Part shown: in pieces, positions 17,075 through 23,527 of the stretch
Position numbering within the stretch: position 1 is the first letter of the stretch
How the letters are laid out: the number at the start of each line of letters is the position of its first letter
Source: Sphingosinicella sp. BN140058
GTDB taxonomy: Bacteria; Pseudomonadota; Alphaproteobacteria; Sphingomonadales; Sphingomonadaceae
Assembly: GCF_004135585.1 (NCBI RefSeq)
Contig: NZ_CP035501.1
Location: forward strand, 3,109,501-3,173,500
Direction of reading: 5' to 3'
DNA length: 64,000 nucleotides
Translations under genes and position numbers: made by a program
The notes under the pieces: model-generated
What the model saw: only the letters and a program-made list of their open reading frames with translations
Databases searched by the model: none
Told to the model about the DNA's origin: nothing

Positions 17075-17102
17075 CCGTTCGGGCTGAGCCTGTCGAAGCC
17101 CC
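17075..17102 (+). repeat. Dispersed repeat copy 1 (CCGTTCGGGCTGAGC family)
   Basis: A single copy of a 28-base element lies in the 90-base gap between the dehydrogenase and the next isomerase gene. It is nearly identical to the two copies at 18205-18295. Read in the wrong frame it encodes VRAEPVEA, a peptide that appears in many spurious sphingomonad gene calls. Confidence 0.8.
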
Positions 17103-17130
17103 CCATTTCTTTTGCTCAGGGAGACAGAGC

Positions 17131-18177
17131 ATGAAGGGTCCCGCAATCTTCCTCGCCCAGTTCGCCGGCGACGAAGCTCCGTTCAACAGCCTGAAGAGCA
17201 TGGCCGAATGGGCCGCCGGGCTCGGCTATAAGGGTGTTCAGATCCCCAGCTGGGATCAGCGCCTGTTCGATCTCGCCAAGGCCGCCGAGAGCCAGGATTA
17301 TTGCGACGAGGTCGCCGGCATCTGCCGGGAGGCCGGTGTCGAGATCACGGAGCTGTCGACCCACCTGCAAGGCCAATTGGTTGCCGTCCATCCCGCTTAT
17401 GACGATCTGTTCGACGCCTTCGCGGCCGAAGAGGTGCGCGGCAATCCGGCCGCGCGCACCGAATGGGCGATCGAGCAGGTCAAGATGGGTGCCCGCGCCA
17501 GCCGCCGGCTCGGCCTTGACGCCCACGCGACCTTCTCCGGTGCCTTGCTCTGGCAGACCGTCTACCCTTGGCCGCAGCGTCCCGCCGGCCTGGTCGAAGA
17601 GGGCTTCGCCGAGCTCGCCCGCCGCTGGACTCCGATCCTCGACGTCTTCGAGGAACAAGGCGTCGACGCCGCCTACGAACTTCACCCCGGCGAGGACCTC
17701 CACGACGGCATCACCTTCGAGCGCTTCCTGGAGGCCGTCGGCAACCATCCGCGCGCCAACATCCTCTATGATCCGAGCCACTTCGTCCTGCAGCAGCTCG
17801 ATTATCTCGCCTTCATCGACATCTACCATGAGCGCGTCAAATGCTTCCATGTGAAGGATGCCGAGTTCCGCCCCACCGGCCGCGCCGGCGTCTATGGCTC
17901 CTATTCCGATTGGGCCGAGCGCCCGGGCCGGTTCCGCTCGCTGGGCGACGGCCAGATCGATTTCAAGGCGATCTTCTCCAAGTTCACCCAATATGATTAT
18001 GCCGGCTGGGCGGTGCTCGAATGGGAATGCGCGTTGAAGCATCCCGAGCAGGGTGCGGCGGAAGGCGCGCCGTTCATCGCCGCCCACATGATCCGCAAGG
18101 CCGAACGCGCGTTCGACGATTTCGCCGGCGCCGCGCCCGACGCGGCCCGCAACCGCCGCGTGCTGGGGCTGGGCTGA
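17131..18177 (+). CDS. Sugar phosphate isomerase/epimerase (xylose-isomerase-like TIM barrel)
   Basis: The 348-residue cytoplasmic protein has no leader, in contrast to the related gene at 14966. Family features are KGVQIPSWDQRLFD, ITELSTHLQGQLVAVHP, AAYELHPGEDLHDG, ILYDPSHFVLQQLDY, VKCFHVKDAEF and AVLEWECAL, giving the set of Glu, His and Asp metal ligands. The ATG at 17131 follows AGGGAGACAGAGC. The protein is longer than most family members because of a central insertion around WPQRPAGLVEEGF. It is probably in the same transcript as the dehydrogenase, though a repeat sits between them. The likely role is isomerisation or epimerisation of a sugar derived from the exported isomerase and dehydrogenase steps. 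Confidence 0.88.
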   Translation: MKGPAIFLAQFAGDEAPFNSLKSMAEWAAGLGYKGVQIPSWDQRLFDLAKAAESQDYCDEVAGICREAGVEITELSTHLQGQLVAVHPAYDDLFDAFAAEEVRGNPAARTEWAIEQVKMGARASRRLGLDAHATFSGALLWQTVYPWPQRPAGLVEEGFAELARRWTPILDVFEEQGVDAAYELHPGEDLHDGITFERFLEAVGNHPRANILYDPSHFVLQQLDYLAFIDIYHERVKCFHVKDAEFRPTGRAGVYGSYSDWAERPGRFRSLGDGQIDFKAIFSKFTQYDYAGWAVLEWECALKHPEQGAAEGAPFIAAHMIRKAERAFDDFAGAAPDAARNRRVLGLG

Positions 18178-18204
18178 TCCGAAACTGACCACCACACACA
18201 AACC

Positions 18205-18295
18205 CCGTTCGGGCTGAGCTTGTCGAAGCCCTCTCCTTCTTCCCTCCCGCGCTGGAGAAAGAAGAGAAGGGCTTCGACAGGCTCAGCCCGAACGG
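18205..18295. repeat. Inverted pair of the dispersed repeat forming a long hairpin
   Basis: Left arm 18205-18244 and right arm 18260-18295 are inverted copies of the element seen at 17075. The paired region extends through CCCTTCTCTTCTT to about 36 base pairs with few mismatches, around a loop near 18245-18259. It lies between the isomerase gene and the MFS gene and could attenuate transcription or protect the upstream mRNA. The layout resembles REP/BIME elements. Confidence 0.85.
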
Positions 18296-18340
18296 TACAA
18301 GAACTCCGAAGATCATAGAAACAAGGGGAGGAAAGACCGG

Positions 18341-19576
18341 ATGGACATGAGCACACGCTCCCGGCTGTCGCTGATGATGTTCCTGCAATATTTCGTGTGG
18401 GGCGCCTGGTTCGTTCCGTTCGCGACCTATCTCACCCGCAACGGCCTTCAGGACAATGTCGGCACCATCTACTCGGCGCAGGGCTGGGCCGCGATCGCGG
18501 CGCCGCTCTTCGTCGGCGCGATCGCCGATCGCTATTTCGCGGCGCAAAAGGTGATGGGCATTCTTCACGTCTTCGCGGGCGTGCTGCTGTTCGTGCTGTC
18601 GACCATTGGGGCGAATGCCGGAACGATGTTCATGGCGACGCTGGGCGTGCTGCTCGCCTATATGCCGACGATCGCGCTCTCCAACTCGGTCGCACTCAAC
18701 GTGCTGACCGACAGCGAAAAGCAGTTCCCGGCCATTCGCGTGTTCGGAACGATCGGCTGGATCGTCGCCGGCCTGATCGTCGGCTTCGTTCTTCCCGGCG
18801 AGGCGGGCCACTGGTTCCCCGACGCCGGCCATGCCGAGCGGACCGCGCAGCCGCTGCTCCTCGCGGCCGCCGTATCGATCGTCTACGGCCTCTACGCCTT
18901 CACGCTGCCGAACACTCCGCCGCAGGCAGGGCAGGGGCGCACCTCCGTGGTCGCGCTGCTCGGCCTCGACGTGATCCGCACCTCGGATCGCAGCTTCTGG
19001 GTGCTCATCCTCTGCTCGATGCTGATGATGATCCCCTTCTCCTTCTACAACGTCTACGCCAACCCCTTCCTCGACGACATCGGCGTGGACAATGCCGCGG
19101 CGGTGCAGACGATCGGCCAGGTCTCGGAGGTCGGTTTCCTGCTGCTGCTGCCGCTGTTCTTCCGCTGGGTCGGGATCAAGGGCGTGCTGTTCATCGGCAT
19201 GGCGGCCTGGGCGGTGCGCTATGTTTTGTTCGCCAACGGCTTCACCGCCGATGGGCCGATCACGCCGATCATCTACGCGGGCCTCGCGCTACACGGCGTC
19301 GGCTTCGACTTCGTCTTCGTGGCGGCCACGATCTGGATCGGCAACCACTTCGCCGCCGATGCGCGCAGCCGCGCCCAATCCTTCCTGGCGCTGATGACCT
19401 GGGGTGTCGGCTATCTGATCGGCAGCAACGTCGCCAATGCCGTCCAGGTCGGAACTGGCACCGGCGCCGATTGGCAGAGCTTCTGGTATCTCCCGGCGGC
19501 CTTTGCCGGGGTCACGGCGCTCGTTTTCCTGGTCGCGTTCCGCAATCGTGGGGAGAAGGTCGCTGCGGCGGCATAG
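18341..19576 (+). CDS. MFS transporter, nucleoside:H+ symporter (NupG-like) family
   Basis: The 411-residue inner-membrane transporter has about twelve helices. The N-terminal LMMFLQYFVWGAWFVPFATY and the first-repeat LLAYMPTIALSNSVALN, followed by FPAIRVFGTIGWIVAG, are characteristic of the NupG/XapB nucleoside permease family. Many sphingomonad members sit in sugar clusters and may import sugars rather than nucleosides. The ATG at 18341 follows a strong GGGGAGG site. Its place after two isomerases and a dehydrogenase suggests it imports the sugar processed by them. It ends with TAG and is followed by an intrinsic terminator. Confidence 0.88.
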   Translation: MDMSTRSRLSLMMFLQYFVWGAWFVPFATYLTRNGLQDNVGTIYSAQGWAAIAAPLFVGAIADRYFAAQKVMGILHVFAGVLLFVLSTIGANAGTMFMATLGVLLAYMPTIALSNSVALNVLTDSEKQFPAIRVFGTIGWIVAGLIVGFVLPGEAGHWFPDAGHAERTAQPLLLAAAVSIVYGLYAFTLPNTPPQAGQGRTSVVALLGLDVIRTSDRSFWVLILCSMLMMIPFSFYNVYANPFLDDIGVDNAAAVQTIGQVSEVGFLLLLPLFFRWVGIKGVLFIGMAAWAVRYVLFANGFTADGPITPIIYAGLALHGVGFDFVFVAATIWIGNHFAADARSRAQSFLALMTWGVGYLIGSNVANAVQVGTGTGADWQSFWYLPAAFAGVTALVFLVAFRNRGEKVAAAA

Positions 19577-19598
19577 CGGCCATCCTCTTCGTCGACAC

Positions 19599-19639
19599 GA
19601 AAAGGGCCGGATCAGCTGGGAGCGGATCCGGGCCTTTTC
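19599..19639. terminator. Bidirectional intrinsic terminator
   Basis: GAAAAGGGCCGGATC pairs with GGATCCGGGCCTTTTC across a ten-base loop, with one internal mismatch. A-rich and T-rich flanks on the two sides mean it can terminate both the MFS transcript (+) and the sigma-factor transcript (-). Confidence 0.85.
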
Positions 19640-19663
19640 ATTGCCGAGGAGAGGCAGGAAGGA

Positions 19664-20635
19664 TCACGCCGCCTGACGGGCATCCTGCCACTCGGCGTCC
19701 AGCGCCTGCACGGCGGCGCCAATGGCGACGACGTTGCCGGTGGCGCTGCGCGGGATGCCGCCGTTGCGGGCGGCGGCGGCCTTGTACTCGGCCATCACTT
19801 CGAACTTGGAGCTCTTCGAGACCAGCTCGCCCATCGTCTTGGCGGCGCGCTTGGTGATCTGACGGACGCGCTCCTTGGTGAGCTCCGTGTCGAGCGCCAG
19901 GGCATCGAGGGTGCCGGCGTCGAACACGCGGCGCTCGACGATTTCGCGGTTCCGCTCCAGTTTCTCTTCGAGCTTGGCGAGCTCGACCGGATCCACTTCG
20001 CGGAGGCGCGGCCGGTGGACGGGGAGCTTGTCGTCGCCGGCAACGGCGGGCTTCTTGGCGCGGGGCCGCTTCTTGAGCTGCTCCATACCGACGGCGCGGA
20101 GATGGTCGACATATTCGTCGATCAAAGCGGCGGTCGCGGTCTTGGCGAGGTAGGCGGAAGCGCCGGCCTCGGTGGCGGAGAGGGCGTCTTCGTCCTCGAT
20201 CGTCGCTTCGAACGGCATGTCCTCGCCGTCGTGGCTGCGGCCGAGATCCTGAAGGGAGACGGTGAGCGCCTCGACCTTCTTGGCGGACGAACGCTGGTCG
20301 GTCATCAGGCGGAAGCGGAGGCCCTGCATCTCGCCGCGGATCTGCCAGTTGACGAAGGTGGTGAACTGCGCCTTCGCGGGATCATAGGCTTCGATCGCCC
20401 GGTGAACGGCGATCGCTGCGACCTGCTCGGCATCCTCGGCGTGGGCGACGAGGCCGTATTGGCGGGTGAAGTGGCGGATGCGCGGGGCGATCAGCTTGAG
20501 GATCGAGGCGAAGGCGCGGTCGGTGTTGAGCCGCTGCCGGCCGGTCTGCTTGGCACCCTCGGCGGCGCGGTTGGCGATCACTTCGGCTACCAGGGCTTCC
20601 AGCGCGATGGTGGTCTTGGACGTCGTAGCAGCCAT
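19664..20635 (-). CDS. Atypical sigma-70-like RNA polymerase sigma factor
   Basis: The 323-residue protein has recognisable sigma region 2 (RIRHFTRQYGLVAHAEDAEQ, then VAAIAVHRAIEAYDPAKAQF, then TTFVNWQIRGEMQGL, about residues 50-110). A C-terminal region 4 helix-turn-helix contains LDALALDTELTKERVRQITK (about 245-265). In place of a standard region 3 is a highly charged stretch with KKRPRAKKPA and a long acidic/basic helix (KLEEKLERNREIVERRV). Region 1.1 is absent. The ATG at 20635 has a GGGGAGA site. It stands alone, with no anti-sigma gene beside it. I read it as an RpoH-like or group-specific alternative sigma; its promoters are unknown. Confidence 0.75.
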   Translation of the reverse strand: MAATTSKTTIALEALVAEVIANRAAEGAKQTGRQRLNTDRAFASILKLIAPRIRHFTRQYGLVAHAEDAEQVAAIAVHRAIEAYDPAKAQFTTFVNWQIRGEMQGLRFRLMTDQRSSAKKVEALTVSLQDLGRSHDGEDMPFEATIEDEDALSATEAGASAYLAKTATAALIDEYVDHLRAVGMEQLKKRPRAKKPAVAGDDKLPVHRPRLREVDPVELAKLEEKLERNREIVERRVFDAGTLDALALDTELTKERVRQITKRAAKTMGELVSKSSKFEVMAEYKAAAARNGGIPRSATGNVVAIGAAVQALDAEWQDARQAA

Positions 20636-21004
20636 GTTCGATCTCCCCTCGATTTCGGCATTTCTCCGGTGGGCGTCGCCGCCGTCCGGTGATGGTTAAA
20701 TGCCCGATGTTCAGAGGGATTCTCAAATCCGGGTAGTTGCGTAAGGGGTAGTGCGTAGGTGCTGCGCCGGTGCCCGCGATTGCCGCACGTGCGAAGTAAT
20801 CACCAAGGCCTTTTTGCACTTGCGAACTGCCCATGATGTGCGGGATTATCGGCCCGACGCGCGACGAGGCGCGCCATCGGAAGGATGGTCCCAGCGCCGG
20901 GGCGTCCCTCTCCTGAGATCAGCAAAGCCGCTGTTCGGTCCCCGCCTGTGCCGGAGGATCGAAGGCGGCTTTTTTCGTGCCCGAAGGCACCGGGAGTTTG
21001 AGCG
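20636..21004 (+). promoter_or_regulatory. Divergent region and leader of the nitrate assimilation operon
   Basis: There is no coding frame of interest in this 369-base gap. The right half appears to be a structured leader. GGCGC/GCGCC at 20868-20898 encloses a second stem CCATC/GATGG, an intrinsic terminator follows at 20924-20975, and a small GTGCC-CGAA-GGCAC hairpin at 20977-20990 precedes the start codon at 21005. The left part must hold the sigma-factor promoter and the nitrate operon promoter. Confidence 0.6.
20924..20975 (+). terminator. Intrinsic terminator in the narK leader (attenuator)
   Basis: AAAGCCGC at 20924-20931 pairs with GCGGCTTT at 20965-20972. An inner TTCG/CGAA pairing reinforces the stem, and six T residues end at 20975, only 29 bases before the narK ATG. 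A terminator between promoter and gene implies readthrough control, as known for NasR and NasT antitermination of nitrate genes. Confidence 0.75.
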
Positions 21005-22279
21005 ATGAAGATTGCGGAACTGATGCGCGAAGGCTTCGATTATGCCGGCGGAGGCGCGGAGATCGATCCGGTGCCCCCCCGCGCCACACCTACATTCTGG
21101 CAGGTCGGCCATCCGCCGACGCTGATCGCAGCCTTTCTTTACTTCGATCTTGCCTTCATGGTCTGGGTTCTGCTCGGACCGCTGGCGCCGGAAATCGCCA
21201 AAAGCCTTCACCTCAGCGCCGCCGAGAAGGGCCTGATGGTGGCGACGCCGACCTTGGCCGGGGCATTGCTGCGGGTGGTCAATGGCCTGCTCGTCGATCG
21301 GATCGGGCCTAAGCGCTCCGGCGCGATCAGCCAGCTCATCGTCATTACCGGATTGTTCACGGCCTGGTTGGTCGGTGTCGGCAGCTTTGCCGGAACGCTT
21401 GCACTGGGCGTGATCCTCGGCTTCGCCGGCGCGAGCTTCGCCATCGCCCTCCCGCTCGCCAGCCGCTGGTATCCGCCCGAGCATCAGGGCAAGGCGATGG
21501 GCTTCGCCGGGATGGGCAATTCGGGAACGGTGCTCGCCGCCCTGTTCGCGCCTGGCCTCGCCGCGCTCTTCGGCTGGAATGCGGTGCTCGGCCTCGCCTG
21601 CATTCCGCTCAGCCTGGTCTTCATCGCCTATCTGGTGATGGCGAAAGATGCGCCGAATCGCCCCGCGCCCAAGGCCCTGGCGGACTATTTTCGGCCGCTG
21701 CAGAGTGCCGATGCCTGGTGGCTGATGGGTTTCTATGCGGTGAGCTTCGGCGGGTTCGTCGGGCTGGCCGCGTCGCTCCCGATCTATTTCACCGATCGCT
21801 TCGGGCTCACTCCGGTGAGCGCCGGCTATTGTACCGCAGCGTGCGTGTTCGCGGGATCCCTGGTGCGGCCGATGGGCGGTGCGCTCGCCGACCGCATCGG
21901 CGGGATCAGGACCTTGTCGGCCGTGTTCGCGATCGCAGCGGTCGCATTGGCAATGGTCAGCGTCGCACCGGGTGTCGTTTCCGCCCTGTTGAGCTTCGTC
22001 GTCGCCATGCTGGCGCTCGGTACCGGCAACGGCGCGGTGTTCCAGCTGGTGCCGCAGCGTTTCCAGTCGGAGATCGGCGTAATGACCGGCCTGGTGGGCA
22101 TGGCCGGCGGCATCGGCGGCTTCTATCTCGCCTCCTCGCTCGGCATCGCCAAGCAGCTGACCGGCAGCTTCGCCGGCGGCTTCCTGATCTTCGCAGGGCT
22201 GGCACTGCTCGCCTGGGCGGGGCTGTTCGTGGTCAAGGGCCAGTGGCGCGCCGCCTGGAGCACGGGCGCGAGGATCTGA
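21005..22279 (+). CDS. narK: Nitrate/nitrite MFS transporter NarK
   Basis: The 424-residue inner-membrane NarK/NasA-type transporter has twelve helices. The first nitrate signature is in helix 5 (GFAGASFAIALPLASRWYPP, then GKAMGFAGMGNSGTVLA), and the second is in helix 11 (LGTGNGAVFQLVPQRF, then TGLVGMAGGIGGFYLA). An extra cytoplasmic N-terminal stretch of about 35 residues precedes helix 1. It is the first gene of the nitrate operon, three bases before the FAD protein gene. The ATG at 21005 follows GGGAGTTTGAGC. It imports nitrate for assimilation, and its expression is probably set by the leader terminator. Confidence 0.93.
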   Translation: MKIAELMREGFDYAGGGAEIDPVPPRATPTFWQVGHPPTLIAAFLYFDLAFMVWVLLGPLAPEIAKSLHLSAAEKGLMVATPTLAGALLRVVNGLLVDRIGPKRSGAISQLIVITGLFTAWLVGVGSFAGTLALGVILGFAGASFAIALPLASRWYPPEHQGKAMGFAGMGNSGTVLAALFAPGLAALFGWNAVLGLACIPLSLVFIAYLVMAKDAPNRPAPKALADYFRPLQSADAWWLMGFYAVSFGGFVGLAASLPIYFTDRFGLTPVSAGYCTAACVFAGSLVRPMGGALADRIGGIRTLSAVFAIAAVALAMVSVAPGVVSALLSFVVAMLALGTGNGAVFQLVPQRFQSEIGVMTGLVGMAGGIGGFYLASSLGIAKQLTGSFAGGFLIFAGLALLAWAGLFVVKGQWRAAWSTGARI

Positions 22280-22281
22280 CG

Positions 22282-23526
22282 ATGGCCGCTTCCGCAAAGG
22301 ACACGCGGCCGCACCTCGTCGTGATCGGCAACGGCATGGCCGGCTGCCGGGCGGTCGAAGAGGTGCTGGCACGCGCTCCGGATCGCTACCGCATCACGAT
22401 CGTCGGCGCGGAGCCGCGGGTCAATTACAACCGGATCATGTTGTCGCCGCTGCTCGCCGGCGAGAAGAGCTTCGACGATATCGTGATCAACGATCGCGAT
22501 TGGTATCGCGACAATGACATCGAACTGATCGCCGGCGATCCGGTGGAGGCGATCGATCGCGCGTCGAAGACCGTGGCGTCGCGGAGCGGCCGCATCGTCG
22601 CTTACGACACCTTGCTGATCGCGACCGGCTCCGAACCCTTCATCATCCCGGTGCCGGGCGCGGACCTCCCAGGCGTGGTTGGCTTTCGTGACCTGGATGA
22701 CGTGGAGGCGATGGTGGCCGCGGCGGCGGACGGGGGCGATGCCGTGGTGATCGGCGGCGGGCTGCTCGGCCTCGAGGCGGCGCACGGCCTCAGCCTGCGG
22801 GGCATGAAGGTCACCGTGCTGCATCTGATGCCGACACTGATGGAGCGTCAGCTCGATCAGGCCGCCGCGGCCTTGCTCAAGGCGTCGCTCGAGACGCGCG
22901 GCCAGACCATTCTGACCGGCGCCGACACCGCCGAGATCTTGGGCAAGGAACGTGTCGAGGGCGTCCGCCTGAAGGACGGCACGCTCATTCCAGCACGTCT
23001 GGTGGTCATGGCAGCGGGCATCCGCCCCAACGTCGCCCTCGCGCGCGCAGCCGGGCTTGCGGTCGGGCGCGCAATCCGCGTCGACGATCATATGGTTACG
23101 TCCGACCCTTCGATCCTCGCCGTCGGCGAATGCGTCGAACATCGCGGCGAGGTCTATGGCCTGGTCGCGCCGATCTGGGAGATGTGCCGGGCGCTCGCCG
23201 AAGGTCTGGCCGGCCGCGCCGCCGGCTATGCCGGTTCGGTGACCTCGACCAAGCTCAAGGTCTCCGGGATCGACCTGTTCTCCGCAGGCGCGTTCGCCGG
23301 CGGGGAAGGCAGCGAGGAGATCGTCCTGCGCGACGATGCCGGGGGAACGTATCGCCGGATCGTCCTTAAGGACGATCGCATCGTCGGGACATTGCTCTAC
23401 GGCGATACCGCCGACGGCCCCTGGTATTTCGATCTCCTGCGCAGTCAGCGCGACGTGTCGGGCATGCGGGATCTGCTGATCTTCGGCGCGGCTTATGCCC
23501 AGCCTGCCCCAGGGGCATCGCACTGA
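22282..23526 (+). CDS. NAD(P)/FAD-dependent electron-transfer subunit of assimilatory nitrate reductase (NasB/NirB N-terminal type)
   Basis: The 414-residue flavoprotein has FAD motif VVIGNGMAGCRAVEEVL, then NYNRIMLSPLLAGEKSFDDI, typical of the NirB N-terminal module. It also has the NAD(P)H motif VVIGGGLLGLEAAHGL and the second FAD contact SILAVGECVEHRGEVYGL. It stops before the 2Fe-2S and siroheme/4Fe-4S nitrite-reductase domains of full NirB (about 800 residues), so it is an NADH:acceptor module, not a nitrite reductase. It lies one base before nasA, whose C-terminus carries a BFD-type iron-sulfur domain. The likely route is NADH to this FAD protein to the nasA iron-sulfur centres to molybdenum. 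Confidence 0.88.
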   Translation: MAASAKDTRPHLVVIGNGMAGCRAVEEVLARAPDRYRITIVGAEPRVNYNRIMLSPLLAGEKSFDDIVINDRDWYRDNDIELIAGDPVEAIDRASKTVASRSGRIVAYDTLLIATGSEPFIIPVPGADLPGVVGFRDLDDVEAMVAAAADGGDAVVIGGGLLGLEAAHGLSLRGMKVTVLHLMPTLMERQLDQAAAALLKASLETRGQTILTGADTAEILGKERVEGVRLKDGTLIPARLVVMAAGIRPNVALARAAGLAVGRAIRVDDHMVTSDPSILAVGECVEHRGEVYGLVAPIWEMCRALAEGLAGRAAGYAGSVTSTKLKVSGIDLFSAGAFAGGEGSEEIVLRDDAGGTYRRIVLKDDRIVGTLLYGDTADGPWYFDLLRSQRDVSGMRDLLIFGAAYAQPAPGASH

Positions 23527-23527
23527 C

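Noticed and set aside
17997..18356. Minus-strand frame with the VRAEPVEA peptide
   Set aside because: It is a translation of the dispersed repeat hairpin at 18205-18295, and its product has no independent support.
20868..20898. ANTAR-type hexaloop RNA motif in the nitrate leader
   Set aside because: The inner stem encloses a five-base loop and the characteristic paired hexaloops with A1 and G4 are not visible. Antitermination is still likely but the regulator class is left open.
20846..22372. 508-codon minus-strand frame covering narK and its leader
   Set aside because: Antisense shadow spanning the narK coding region. It ignores the leader terminator, and the translation is low-complexity.
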